Assembly (NCBI GenBank): GCA_019828595.1
Contig: JAHQRK010000036.1
Coordinates: forward strand, 124,001-188,000
Source: Aphanomyces cochlioides
Lineage: Eukaryota; Oomycota; Saprolegniomycetes; Saprolegniales; Verrucalvaceae
Reading direction: 5' to 3'
DNA: 64,000 nt
Shown: piece after piece, positions 52,333 through 64,000 of the stretch
Numbering within the stretch: position 1 is the stretch's first letter
How the letters are laid out: every line of letters begins with the position of its first letter
Notes under the pieces: model-generated
Database searches by the model: none
What the model was told of the DNA's origin: nothing
The model's input: the letters and a program-made list of their open reading frames with translations, nothing else
Position numbers and translations under genes: made by a program

Positions 52333-55300
52333 TTAAAGCTTTTGGGAAGCGATCGTGCTGTCGCCAAACATCAATTTGACTTTCTTGCCTTTGAGCAGGT
52401 CCAAGCCATTTGAGACCTACAATGTGATTTTTTTTTTAGATGACGATTTTTTGCATGGATTACCGGCGGAGATTCCAATGAAGAACGTTTCTTTGAGTCA
52501 TCCGTCTTGTTTGCATTCTTCAGTGCCACCTTACTGGCTTCGATAAGCCTTCGTAAAGATTCATATCCACCAGCCCAATCTACAGGCTTGTCCTATTGCA
52601 GTTTTATGATGAAAATTACTTTGTATCTGGACGTACTTGAACTGTGTGGGCCAAGCAGATTGGTGTCGTGTCTCCCCAAATCTTGCGGTATAATGTCGAA
52701 AGTGTAACACGAAGAGGCTGATCGTAGTCGGCTGCTGTATTCATGAGAGTCCACATGCTCTCAGCAGCAACACGTGCTGCCGAGCTGTCATCCCGAAGTG
52801 GCGCTAGTGACGGTGGTTGGAAAGTCTTGGCTATAAATTCCTTTGTGGGTGATTTCTGGAGGAAGGCACCAGGATATTCCATTTGGATCGAATGCATAAT
52901 GCTCAAGGTATATGCATGATCCCACGTCGAGAGAACTTGGGCAGCAACGCTGGGTGGGAATCCACGAATACAGTTTAAGCATACTTGAACTGCAAAACGT
53001 CGAATGCTAAATCGATTGTGTCAATTAGAAATGATGGAATTTGAAATACCTTGGACTTTCGTCACGCTCAATCAGCTGCAATGCGTACGTAATTGCTGCT
53101 AGTGGACCAAATACACGAGACTTTTCCCTGCGAGATGATGTGTTGTCGCCGCGAGGATCTTCGGCAAAGTAAAGTCGGATAACACTCTCGATAGCTGCCT
53201 TTCGGACCATCGCAGGGTATGTAGGCATAGCATATTTATGGTACGGAATTTCGGCGTTTTCGCCAAGTCGCCCAGCCAATTGAAGATTGCACAAGGCCTA
53301 TTGGCGACGTGAATATAAATCGTGGAGGGAACTTCATACCTCAAGGCAACATATAGTGATTGTGTGGCGGTAGCTTGGGTGTACATCATCATAATACAGA
53401 AGACGAGTGATTTCTGCTGCTGTTTTACTCGATGTAGCAGTTCGAAGCTCGAGATTGAGAACTGAGAGGCTCATGATGAGGCTTCCAAGGTAGAAGCAGT
53501 CATCAGCAACGCACGATTCGTCGGCCATGTTGACATAATTCTTCGAGTTGTCATTTTGCGTGAGAAGTTGGAGAAGGAATGTTTCAATTTCAGGAGGCGA
53601 AAAGCCCGTTCGACAACGAACCATACTTAAGCCCCGAGGGATCGACTTCTTTATTTCGTACTCGCCCTCGGCGTAGTCTTGGATTCGAATGTCGCGAGAA
53701 GTAGTTGAATTACTGGTACCGACACTCTTGGCCATTTAAGCATAGTTTCACTGATTGGACTTACCTCAAGAACAACTTTACCACCAGACGGTAAAAAGTA
53801 ATTTGGCAGCGGCATGTCTGCTGTTCGATCAAAGAAATGCTCCTTGAATATGCGCTTCAGATTGTGCATGCCTTTCCACTCAGGTAAAGAGGTGTTGGCA
53901 TTCGTGTGAGGTGCATGAAGAGATTGCCAAAGCCCTAATATGTTGTAGTTCAATTCGAATGCAAAAGTTCAGGGCTACCTAGTGCAATCGCTGACTCAGC
54001 ACGAACTCTGCGACTGTGGGTTGTCAGTCCCGACATTGCCTCGGTCAACACACGACAAGCCATTACATGGGGCTTCTCGTGGGGTAGAGGATAAAGTGCA
54101 AGAGCACGAGCTGCGTGGACACGGGAGCGTACGCATTTTGAATCGCTCAAAAGTTGTTCCATCCAGTTAAAATCGGGTTGATACATGACAATGTGGCGGA
54201 GCCAGCCACATTCGGGGTCGATCTTGACCCAGTAAACAGGTGTATCATTCAGACCCATCCCAGGTCCTATCATAGTGTCAGCCAGAATCTGATAATTAAC
54301 ATAGCACCATTTGTTTGCTGTGTATAATCGTCATCAGATTGATCAAGTTTCTGACGTGTTCGACGTTTCTTGCGCACTTTGGAGTGGCATGGGAATTCCC
54401 ACTTGTGCCGTGTGTGCTCAATACGCTTGTGGTACGAATGTTCGCTCGAGTCTTCAACAATAGTGATCTTGATCGTACCAATAAATTTTTCACATCCCGG
54501 TAACAACTATTTAAGATTATAAGCACGCAAAATATACAAGAAATTCGCTTACCGTTTGCTCCAGAACTAGCTCAGCCTGCGTTTGCTTTCGATTATACCA
54601 GAAACCGACGGAGAAAAAGGGTAGACCACCATAAACTATCCAAGTTTGAAGGAAAGTCCGGCATAAATCTTGTCCCGATGCACCTGCTCAATTATGAAGA
54701 TATGGTTGTCAGCAGTATCATACCTGCAATTGACTTGACGATGCTCAATAAAGACCACGTGCTCAGTGCTTGAGGCTGACCAGACGCCGTCTTGTCGTCG
54801 ATGGCACCACCACTACCTTCTTCACCATCTCCACCTCCTTCGTCATCTTTGTCATCGTCATCCTTGTCTTCACCTCTTTTGCTTGACTTGGATGAGCCCC
54901 CAATATCCAAAGGAATATTTCCGCTCACAATTCGCTGCAATGCAATTTGAAGATGCTTTGGCCCAACACGTTGCTCGACCTTCTGTTCAATCATGTGCAA
55001 GATGAGCGGTGCTTTGGCTTCAAGAAATGGCATGTAGAAGGGATCATATTCGCCATACACGTCAACTTCACCATAAATCAAGTGGGGTGAATTGTCAGCA
55101 ATAAGTTCCATGGTTGTAAGGGCATCCATTGCAAGTTGAATGCGATAGCCATACTCTTCGTCTCCGTAAAGAGCACGAACATACACATTGACCAAATGCC
55201 CAACAACGCCAACCAAGACCCATGCATCTTTGTTGGTTTGGATACCAATTGCCCCTAGAAAATATTTGATTTATGAAACCTCAAGGATTACTCACCCGCA

Positions 55301-56455
55301 ATCCAACTCCCGATAAAACCTTTGACCTGCACCACCTGTGATGGTAGCTTTCGGTCGATGATAGTTGGGCCAAAAAGCACACGCTGGTCCAGAATTGAGA
55401 GACCGGCAAAGTATTGACATTCCTCTGGTGGATCTTCCACAAAAATTTGTGCGTACGTCTCAAATGGATAACGCGCATTAAGGTACGATTCAAAAAATGT
55501 CAGCATGTGGGGTGTCTTGAACTGAGTTGATGTTATGAGATCCGTGTAGTAGTCAGGGGTGCTGAAATGCGATACACGGGGCATGTCATGAGTAACATGC
55601 AAGCGAAATGGTCCCACCTAGGATAAGATCATAAAATGACAAGGTTGTCAATTAATGTACCGCAAAACCAATAAGGGAACAGCTTGTCTTGGCATTGACA
55701 ACGAAGCGAAAGGTTCTATGAGTTTTCTCGACATCGATAGTTTGCCCAACTAGGCGACCACTGCAAACGGCAACGCATGAAGCTGGTACAACGAGCTCAA
55801 TTCGAAACGTACAGGTATCCTTCAGAGTGTCACGACAAGGCATCCACGTCCGTGCGCCATCACATAGACCACCAAATGGACCACAATAGGTGTACATATG
55901 AGGTGTTCGAGTAGGGTTGTTTTCATCTGGTAACATGAAGCGGACACCACCTCGTGGATTCGTCACAGTGTATTCGATACGAACACAAAGCAGGGCATAC
56001 CCTGTTGTGCTTGACGGAAGCGTGTCGACGTCCCATACAGCGGCATCTGGTGCTTTTTCTTCATCTGTATCTTCATCGTCTGTTGTTGGATTTACTGATG
56101 ACGATGACGACAAGGCAATCTTCTTGTCAGCAATGTCAACACCTTCTGGCATGTCAATCACCAATGTGCCTTCCTTGGAAGCAACAATCGCCCCGCGATA
56201 AAACAGGTCGAATGTGTTCCAATCACGATAGCTTTCTTGTACAATTTCACTCAGAAAATCGTGATGTTCATAGCGTGCTTCAATTCCATTCACTGTCACT
56301 TTGGAGACTTGGCACTGGCGGCAATGAACGCGAATCCTCTTTAGATCTGCACTCTTGGGAGCGAGAATGAGTTCCGACACACCTTCAAGATGTCGATCCA
56401 TAAGATCCACGCGCAAGCGAAGCCGCTGCTGGAGATACTCGTAATCGGCCATCAT
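52333..56455 (-). CDS. TAF2: TFIID subunit TAF2
   Basis: Twelve exons: 55661-56455, 55296-55617, 54724-55254, 54553-54683, 54308-54506, 53979-54266, 53765-53934, 53340-53726, 53050-53297, 52637-53006, 52464-52592, 52333-52416; introns 38-47 bp; phase holds for 1217 aa (human TAF2 is about 1200). ATG 56455 starts the M1-aminopeptidase-like N-terminal domain (LQQRLRLRVDLMDRHLEGVS). GPFGGLCDGARTWMPC and MLTFFESYLNARYPFETYAQ are family-like, with no catalytic zinc site, as is known for TAF2. An acidic insert lies near 54830-54890. HEAT-like repeats follow (VRSRVHAARALALYPLP, RRVRAESAIALG, VRKAAIESVIRLYF). The protein binds promoter Inr DNA in TFIID. The longer frame upstream of 56455 lacks ATG except after an unlikely GTG. 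Confidence 0.92.
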
Positions 56456-57303
56456 GGTTTCTTGCCTCTTCCCCGCCTTTTCTACTTGTTGGGTCTGTGG
56501 CAAATTTGGAACTGACCTGAAAAGTTCGCGCACTTTCTTGAATATTCTATTAGTATAAAATTAACTCGATTAAAGTATACTAAAGTCGATTTCAACATTT
56601 CAAACTTAGAACTTAAAAGAGTCTATTGGCGCGCAATTTCATCCGTCTTCGCATCAACTCATGAGTTCAAGTGGCCCCGAATGCATAATAATGCTATCCA
56701 AAAGGAGATGTTGGTGTGCTGAATTTGATCTATCGTTGAGTCCTGACTATGTCCTCGGTTGTAAACTCTATCAACCTCATACGATTGCCAATTCCCAGAA
56801 ATTTGAGAAGTTGTTCGGCCACCAGGGCAACAACCACTGCTCACCTTTCCGTTCACTCAACACTACATCACTCAACTGCACGAGTCGCGCGATACCAGAT
56901 ATTTGAAATTACGTGTGGGTAATGTGTGAAAGAAAGTTGTTAAGAAATTTCCAACCGCATCGTGATGAATTTGATGTCGAAGAGTATTCCTTCGACTGTC
57001 TTGATGGTAGCACATTTTGAGGACCCATAATGTGCTGTCCAGAAAGCTCCTCCACGTACCCGTTCTTGAGACTACCGTAACGTTACCCGTTCTTGTGACT
57101 ATCAAAGGATTGGATCTACAAATGCTCAAGGAACGCGCAAAACAGATATGCAAACACGATCTCTTCACCACTTCACCTGTGTATCTTGACAATGCTCCTT
57201 GTAATGAATGATACAAGAAGGTCGATCTTACATCTTTTTTTTAATTTTGTAGGGTCCTTGATCGCTTCTGCTTGTGCTGCCTTGACGCTCGGCTACTGCT
57301 CTC
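56456..57303. other. Intergenic region before the ankyrin gene
   Basis: No gene recognised. A 17-bp direct repeat (ACCCGTTCTTGNGACTA) occurs at 57058 and about 57085. Open frames on both strands at 56661-57216 overlap and match nothing. Confidence 0.5.
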
Positions 57304-58377
57304 TCACAGAAGCGGATGCAAGCCGTGATAAATACCGTTGTTTTGTATGAACTCCATCACATCGCGATGGCCTTGCTTGAATGCTTCTGCTACGCCGTGA
57401 ATTGTGCATCCTTCATTTCTGTGGACGTGAAGCCACTGGAACACTTCCAAATTGCCGGCACCAGCAGCCCAATCCATGGCTTTCGTGGTACAACCTTCTC
57501 GGCGATTCCGATGGAGCCATTCAATGACGTGCAGATGACCATTCTGCGCGGCATAATCCATGGCCTTGGTTGTGCATCCTTCCTTGCGGTTTGCTGAGAG
57601 CCACTTGACAACTTCCAAGTGGCCGTTCTTCGCTGCATGATCCATCGCCTTGGTTGTACATCCAACGCGTTGTTTGGCGTGTAGATATTTGACCACCTCG
57701 AGGTGACCATTTGCAGCGGCTGAGTCCATGGCATCGTGTGAGCAAGGCTTGCGATGTTCATGGAGCCATCTGACAATATCTAAGTGGCCGCTAAATGCGG
57801 CTGAAGTCATGGCTTCAACGGAGCATCCCTCACGTCGATTTGAGTGAAGCCATTCAATGACGTGGAGGTGACCACGAAGGGCGGCAAAGTCCATGGCACG
57901 TTTTGTACATCCTTCCTTGCGATTTTCATGGAGGAATTTCACAACATCCAAATGACCAGAGCGAGCAGCGTAATCCATGGCATCGGTTGTGCATCCTGGT
58001 TTCTGCATTTCGTGGCACCACTTGACAATGTGCAAGTGACCATTAGCGCTTGCTTCACTGAAGATATACGTGTTGTACTTGAGATAAGGCGCACGTTCTT
58101 GGAGGATAAAGAGATGTCCAGCACGCGCTGCCAAGATTGCGTTGACCCAGTTCTTCAATCGTTCGCCCGGACAGAACGCCACGATGCTTTCAAACAAGTA
58201 AGCGTCGCACAGGACAGACGAAAAGAGGCAAAACTCGAACGGTTCAACGCGCCGTCGCTGCGCAGTCGGGGACGAAACAAGCATGTTCTCCACATCCATT
58301 CGGGGATGCGGCGACTCCATCTTGACTTGGTCAATCCCGCGTATCCGCAGCTTCTTTTCGAGCTTCATGAGCGGCAT
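57304..58377 (-). CDS. Ankyrin-repeat protein
   Basis: 357 aa, single exon, ATG 58377. After a 95-residue N-terminal part (EFCLFSSVLCDAYLFESIVA; weakly F-box-like, not proven) come eight to nine ankyrin units of 32-33 residues, for example EGCTTKAMDYAAQNGHLHVI and GHLDVVKFLHENRKEGC. Neighbouring units at 57450-57680 are very similar at DNA level, as in other oomycete ankyrin families, which are expanded and shuffled. Binds proteins; partner unknown. No catalytic domain. The gene ends close to the TAF2 side spacer. Confidence 0.85.
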   Translation of the reverse strand: MPLMKLEKKLRIRGIDQVKMESPHPRMDVENMLVSSPTAQRRRVEPFEFCLFSSVLCDAYLFESIVAFCPGERLKNWVNAILAARAGHLFILQERAPYLKYNTYIFSEASANGHLHIVKWCHEMQKPGCTTDAMDYAARSGHLDVVKFLHENRKEGCTKRAMDFAALRGHLHVIEWLHSNRREGCSVEAMTSAAFSGHLDIVRWLHEHRKPCSHDAMDSAAANGHLEVVKYLHAKQRVGCTTKAMDHAAKNGHLEVVKWLSANRKEGCTTKAMDYAAQNGHLHVIEWLHRNRREGCTTKAMDWAAGAGNLEVFQWLHVHRNEGCTIHGVAEAFKQGHRDVMEFIQNNGIYHGLHPLL

Positions 58378-59043
58378 GGATGAGAGATGGGGGAATCAGC
58401 TCTAATACAAACTCGAGTAACACATCCTAATCGAAGCCATTTTATGGAACTTCGATCTTTCCGATCTGACTTGTTATATTTTAAATTATTTTTAATATCA
58501 AGATCTCGAAGATGAAATATTTTAAAATAGTTTTAAATACATGCACCCAGATCTGTACATTCTCGAACTCGTAGGAAGGTGCATCATTAAGTGCCTAACG
58601 TTCTTTCCGCCTTGAACTTTTTCGTCAAGTCGGCATGCCAGGACGCTCAGCTCTGAAAAACCAAGATCTCGATCCAACTGGCCAGCTCAGTTTTTCGCTT
58701 TCACGTTCTGTAGGGGCGAAAGTTGAAGTTTCAAGCTTGAAACCACTTGGTATTTTGAAAAGACATCAGTCGACTTGATGTTTGTATGCTTTAAGAGGAT
58801 GAAAGTTCCTTCGAAATTCGAACTTTGCAAGTGCGATGCGACAAAGCACAGCCACGCGAAGGGTTGGCTCGTGAATCTTTGCACGCCGTCACGGCAGTGA
58901 CGCTCCTTCGCCCGCAAAAGACGAATGCATGGCTTTTTATGAGCTCTACTTGCTGTGCAGGACTATTTAACTTATAAGTCCTGTTGATGTTATTTATTTT
59001 TAGACTAAGTTAGTGCGCATTCCAGAATGAGAACATACATAAA
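58378..59043. other. Intergenic region
   Basis: No gene recognised. AT-rich to about 58560, then mixed. It contains the ankyrin promoter and the DAD4 3' region. Confidence 0.5.
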
Positions 59044-59358
59044 TCATGAAAACGACGGCGATGACGCTTGTGGCGGTGGACGATATGCCTGAACACGCTT
59101 CTTGTAGCCACACCAAATATTGCTCGTGTACTCCATCTCCGCATAGTACTTCTCGTTTTGCTAGACAGCACCACATTTAATTGCCGTGAAGTAAGTGGAT
59201 CCATACCTCCAACTGCGCATTGATTTCTTTGATCACTTCATTGAGGCGGCCAACTGAGCCAGTGATACGCTGCAGGAGAACCTTGTGTTTCTCTTCGTAT
59301 GGATCTACAAGGCAAACTTAATCTCCATCCTCTCCTTGCCCAGGCTTGTACTCTTCAT
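59044..59358 (-). CDS. DAD4: DASH/Dam1 complex subunit DAD4
   Basis: Three exons (59352-59358, 59207-59304, 59044-59160) with 47- and 46-bp GT-AG introns, 73 aa; yeast Dad4 is 72 aa. The first exon has just 7 nt (ATGAAGA); joining gives MKNPYEEKHKVLL, which matches the family's conserved start (M-x-N-P-x-E). It continues QRITGSVGRLNEVIKEIN and YYAEMEYTSNIWCGYKKRVQ. Dad4 is part of the ten-subunit ring that couples kinetochores to microtubule ends. Too short to be noticed as an open frame, so it was found by splicing. Divergent from the coiled-coil gene at 59831. A Dam1 complex outside fungi is patchy, and its presence in this lineage is notable. Confidence 0.8.
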
Positions 59359-59830
59359 CTTGGTCGTTTGAATTCCTCCAAGTGCATTCTTTCCGGTTAT
59401 ATCGAGAAGTTATCCGGTTAGCCATTTTTAAAAAGGCGCGAAAAGTCCAATCTTGAACTTCGCGACGTACATGGCCTTTCTTGATTGACCACAATGCTCT
59501 CGGCATGGATCAGTACTATGACTAGAGGAGATCCTTGCGCATTTGAGCCCGCGGAAAGACTATAATGCCGCCTGCACACTAGATAGCTCATTGTCAGTGG
59601 AAATGCCATGGCTGGTTGTTAAGACATGTTGGCATCCCTGCAATCCCAGAAACGATAAAATCTTAAACTGGCCTGCCCATAGTGCTCACATAAGGATATC
59701 GTTTTCTCCAACACACCCTTACTTGTGATGAAGATCAATCCGAAAACTGGCAACCTCCAGCAATGGACGAAACTGTATGCTGTTTCAGGGATTTGGAATC
59801 GGTTTCGCGCTTTGAAGCGACACGGCGAGC
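59359..59830. other. Divergent promoter region of DAD4 and the coiled-coil gene
   Basis: 472 bp between two start codons on opposite strands. No motif identified; short open frames match nothing. Confidence 0.5.
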
Positions 59831-62800
59831 ATGAACAACGAAGAGGACGGCGAGTTGCAATATTTGCTGCGATCTATGCAAAACATGTCTAAGAAGAAGA
59901 ACGTCAAAGCAGGTGTTGTGAAACAAGCAAAACCGACTACAGGGCCGTTCAAAAAGCCGACGGTCGCACAAACAACGACTGCGTTCAACGACAAACAACC
60001 TGTAATAACTGCAAAGGTGACTTTGAATTCATGTTCTTTGTAGGGAAATTTAAGCTTTGTTCAGCAGCTGCAAGTCAAGTACACAGAGGTCAAACACGCT
60101 TTAGATGTGCAGCATGCCCAATGTGAAGATCTACGGCAGTGCGTTGCCCAACTTGTCCAGGAAAAGGCTCAGATGGTATTTGTTGCTCACTATACTACGC
60201 CTTAATTGCATGAGCAGGCAATTCAGTCTGAGCAACTCCACAATCATATCGAGAGTCGTGACAAAGAAATCAAGACATTGCGGGCCCATGTTCAAGATTT
60301 GTATGATGTCCAGCAACAACTACGTGCGGACAAACTTCAAACTGACATTCAACTCCAAAAAGCTCTACAGTTTGTTCCTAACGATGACGGCGCAGTGTGC
60401 GTTTGCCATTCCAACGCACCGGTGATTGCTTGGCACAGTCATGAAGAAACTGTTGTTGAAAACATTGCATTTGATACATCGCTCGTGCAGTCACTGAGAG
60501 ATGAAATAAAAATTCTCGAACAGCAAGTACTGCGACAGGCGAGCGAGCTGGCAAATGCCCACCAAGCAATTGTGGCAGATGCATCGCGGGTACGTGAGAT
60601 GGAAGAAGCTATGATGCAATGGATGACGATCTTGGCGCCTCTTGACCCGAATATGGACAACCAAGAGGATGAAGTCAATTTGACAAGCACAATTGCAACT
60701 ATTTCGACAACAGTCGGGTACCTTGTGGACAGTTTTAGCCAAAAGCAAGCCACTTCTACTTCGCAGAGATCGAGAATTCGACTAGCTGACGACCCTACCA
60801 TGCCAGAATGGCTTGTCCAAGCACTTTCCAATGTGGAAGAGACTATGGACGATGCTTCTCATGCGCTCGACATGGATGTCCTCCACATGGAGCTCGCAGC
60901 CCTTCGCCGGTCGTTGGAAAGAAAAGACGACGAGATTGATGCCTTTGAACGTATGGTCGAAAGTATGCAAGGGGAGTTAGGTATACTCAAGACACACCAC
61001 GATATTCACAACATGAGGAGCTCTTCAATTGCTAGCACGTCAACCAATGAGCCTGAGGATGCGGATGACAATTTTAATCCTGAATTGGACCAAAGACTTG
61101 CGTCTAGCGAGCGAGAATTTCAACAACTACGGCGCACCTTGGAGGTATGTGAACAAGAAACAAAGTCACAGAATCGCCATTTGGCCAGCAATGAGAAGAT
61201 AACCCAAACAAGGCCATTTCAAACGACCACAGAATTCGTCAAGTCGACACAAGATTTGGTAGTGCAGTGCAGCCCCAATGACATAATCAACAGCGCGAAA
61301 CTTCAAAACGAGTGGCTTGAAATGCTCGCTGAAGATTTTGTCATGGTATACGATCACTACCGTGCGAAATGTAGTCAAGTCCAAGAATCCAACAAAATTT
61401 GTCAAGCACTGCATTTATCTGTATCACGACTAGAAGGGGTCGCCAAAGAAGCAGAAGAGCAACGAAAACATGTTATTGAGGAAAACTCATCTCTATTGCA
61501 AGAAGTGAGAGACGTGAAAGCTCATCACGACGAGAGCAACACACTGCTACAGAATATTATATGCACCACAAAGGCTGCCTGGCAAGCAGACATCGAAACA
61601 CATCGGCAAAATCTTGAAATGATTATCCAAGAACACAACCAAGATTTGGCTATAAAAGAAGATTACATAGATGAGCGTCAGAACAAAATCAAATGCATGA
61701 AAATGTGTATGGATACTCTTCAAGCCACGGTTAATGAAACAACATGCGCAAAAAAGAGAGCTGAAGACTCCAACTTATACTTGGCTAACCAAATTTATCT
61801 GCTCAAAGATGAATTAACTGCAGCTATCAGTCAAGGACAATCTTTGGTAGAAATAACGAAAATGCAGCACGAAGACTACTTGACTCGAGCAGCTGTCGCA
61901 TTGGAATTACACACCAGTCGTGCGCTTGATCTTGAGGAGACTTTACAAAATGCAATCCAAAGACTCGAATCATCCTTGGGCGATTTACAAAGTAAAATGG
62001 ATGCAGTAACAGACTCTGAACAACTAATGTGTATGGAGAATGAACACTTACGAACCAAAGTGACACGAATGACTCAAGACTTAAGTGACGCACAAGATTA
62101 TGCTAACTTGATGAGGGAACTGCAACAAACACGTCAGCAAGAAGTCGAGATATGGAAAATGCAATATTCCCAATGCCGTAGCAATGAAACCTCAATGATT
62201 GAGCTCAACACCAAGCTTGCCCATGATCTCGAGCAAATCGAACGTGACAGCGCAGAATGGCAAGAGCAAGCAGCAGATTTAATTGAAATGCAGCGTAATG
62301 ACTATGAAACACGACTTGAGATTACAAACGAGACATTCAAGGAGAAGATTGCCAGCATGACGGATACGCTTGAAGCCTTGCGGCAGCAGATTCTTCAATT
62401 GGAGTCGAATGCGACAATAAAAGATCGTGAAATTACTGCAGCAGAAAGAGCCAAATTCATTGCGGGAGAGACAAACGCTAAGTTGAACTCTCAGTTGATC
62501 GAAGTCTCCAAGAAACTTGACGACACGACCAATTATTTGAATGCCAGGATGCAAATAAGTGGAAACCGCGAACAAATGCTGCTTGGAGAAGTCAGCGCTT
62601 GGAAGTTCCATTGTTTTGAATTACGCTCAAGAGAGGCTGACATGGTCAAACTTAACGCACGGCTCACAGATGACTTTGAAAGAGAACAAGAGGAAAGTAG
62701 ACTGAAGCAAAAACAAACGGCAGAATTAAAGGCATTGCTTGAAGAAGACTTTACCATGCAATTACTCTATACGATCGAATCGCACAAAGGGACTGTAATG

Positions 62801-64000
62801 TGCCTGCTTCAAGCACAAACGAAGCTGGAGATGAAGATGAAGAGCATGGAAATAACGATAGCAGAGGTCAGCGGCAGATTAGATGAAGAACAACTCGCCA
62901 AGAGTGTCACTGAAAGAACTTGTGAGACCACTCTTGTCGAACTACGGGAAGCGAAGAAAGAATTGAGCTTGATGCACGATGGCCTGAATAATAAACAAAT
63001 CGAGCTCGAGTCTTGGAGAGCAAAGTATGTCGAATCTCGAGACAATGAGGCAGCCATGAGAGAACTCAACAATATTCTTACTCAAGGCATTAAGCAGATG
63101 CAAGAAGACATCGCAGCATGGCAAGATCAGGCAGCAGACTTGATTGAAATGCAACAACAAGATCATGAAGCACGTATAGTATTTATTCACGAGCAGCACG
63201 CCACCAATATGTCAAACTTGGCTCAATCAGAAGGAAAATTACAATGTGAAATAGAACGTTTGGAATCAGTTGTGCAGATCTTACGACATAAAATCGACGA
63301 AATGGTTGATGCGAAAATCTCCGTTGACATGAAGAATAAATCTGTGGAGTCCAAGCTGACTCAAGTTACTGAGCAATTAGCTGAATCAAGGAACCATGCC
63401 AAGTTACTACAAGATCGTGAAGAAAATTTAAAATGCCTTGCAAAATCGTGGGAAGATCAAAACTGTTCGAATGAATTTATTGTCAAGTCACATCTAGCAA
63501 ATCTAAATGTCATGCTTGAAGAACAGTATGGAGAAAGATTAGCATCTACAAACAAATCGATTGACCAACTTTTGGAGAAAATGACCAGAACCGAGAAGTT
63601 GTTGCGAGAGAAAGCCCTACGATTAAAAAAATCCATGGATGCGATGCGAGGAACAATGACCAGGACTATTGAAGAAAATTTGGCGCTGAATGCCAATATT
63701 GTCGAACTGAGAGCAAGTTTGGACGAGGCTAGATTCCAGACAATGAATATGCAACTCACACTCCAAAAAAAGGTGGATTCATGGAAATCACAGTGTCTAG
63801 CATCACGCAATAATGAAGCCGCTGCAAAAACCTTTAACGAACAGGCCGTACTGAAAATCCATCAAGATTATGTTCTCTTACAGCGAAAAAATATGGAGTG
63901 TCTAGAAATGCTTCGTGAGGATTACGCTATGCGGCAAGACAAAAAAGAAATTTCGTTCAAAAATGCCATGCTTTCAGCTAACAATCAAATTCATATACTT
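59831..64000 (+). CDS. Giant coiled-coil protein, 3' end outside the window
   Basis: Exons 59831-60001, 60044-60175 and 60218 to at least 64000 (introns 42 bp each). The last exon is open for 1261 codons to the window end, so at least 1362 aa. ATG 59831 (MNNEEDGELQYLLRSMQNMS) starts a basic, disordered N-terminus, then nearly continuous heptads: Leu/Ile/Met at a/d positions with Glu/Gln/Lys around, for example LREKALRLKKSMDAMRGTMT. A 25-30-residue block with WQEQAADLIEMQ (62250-62310) recurs as WQDQAADLIEMQ (63120-63170), a sign of internal duplication of about 290 residues. Likely a structural, centrosomal or golgin-like protein; no conserved head domain in the part seen, so function is open. 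Confidence 0.8.

Noticed and set aside
56661..57216. Overlapping open frames before the ankyrin gene
   Set aside because: No family recognised and both strands are equally open.
1..64000. tRNA, rRNA or CRISPR features
   Set aside because: No tRNA cloverleaf with B-box, rRNA core sequence or spaced direct-repeat array was seen by eye; a dedicated scan could still find a divergent tRNA.

Overview
The window reads as nuclear DNA of an oomycete (stramenopile), most likely a saprolegnialean of the Aphanomyces/Saprolegnia kind. That assignment is inference. It rests on very short GT-AG introns (mostly 33-60 bp) in conserved eukaryotic genes, secreted GH18 chitinases and a GDSL hydrolase, Gly/Tyr-rich small secreted proteins, oomycete-style ankyrin proteins, and a transposon mix (Crypton tyrosine recombinases, Ty3/gypsy, PIF/Harbinger with its Myb-like partner, Tc1/mariner, hAT). 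I saw no rRNA, tRNA or CRISPR array.

Layout. 1-9.9 kb is a transposon graveyard: two decayed Crypton-type tyrosine recombinase genes in tandem, several Tc1-like transposase fragments, a full-length plant-type (DD39D) mariner transposase frame and a Harbinger-type MITE. 9.9-14.5 kb holds two secreted GH18 chitinase genes, convergent across a 1.8-kb gap, each broken by one frameshift. 14.6-18.6 kb is a Ty3/gypsy gag-pol frame interrupted by only two TGA codons, abutting a fragment of a SET-domain gene. A GDSL hydrolase gene (20.2-21.1 kb) is followed by a second, heavily decayed LTR retroelement (21.1-28.7 kb) that contains hAT and mariner pieces and a very large perfect hairpin.

28.7-38.8 kb is mainly host sequence: a divergent pair of small secreted proteins, cyclin Y, exocyst Sec10 (12 exons), and two FAD-dependent DadA-like oxidoreductases arranged as an inverted duplicate. 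39.4-45.5 kb is mobile again: a tyrosine recombinase gene inside a 3.1-kb unit bounded by 29-bp perfect terminal inverted repeats, a 286-bp Harbinger MITE, and a Harbinger transposase with its convergent Myb/SANT-like partner. 45.9-64 kb is a compact housekeeping block: U2AF65, a TPR protein, a Tubby-like protein, TFIID subunit TAF2 (12 exons), an ankyrin protein, and a 73-aa DASH/Dam1 kinetochore subunit DAD4 with a 7-nt first exon, all on the minus strand; then a divergent giant coiled-coil gene that runs off the end.

Exon structures given for host genes were derived by hand from splice signals, reading phase and recognition of the families. They are internally consistent in phase but have not been checked against transcripts. 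Transposon borders are given only where terminal repeats could be read directly.
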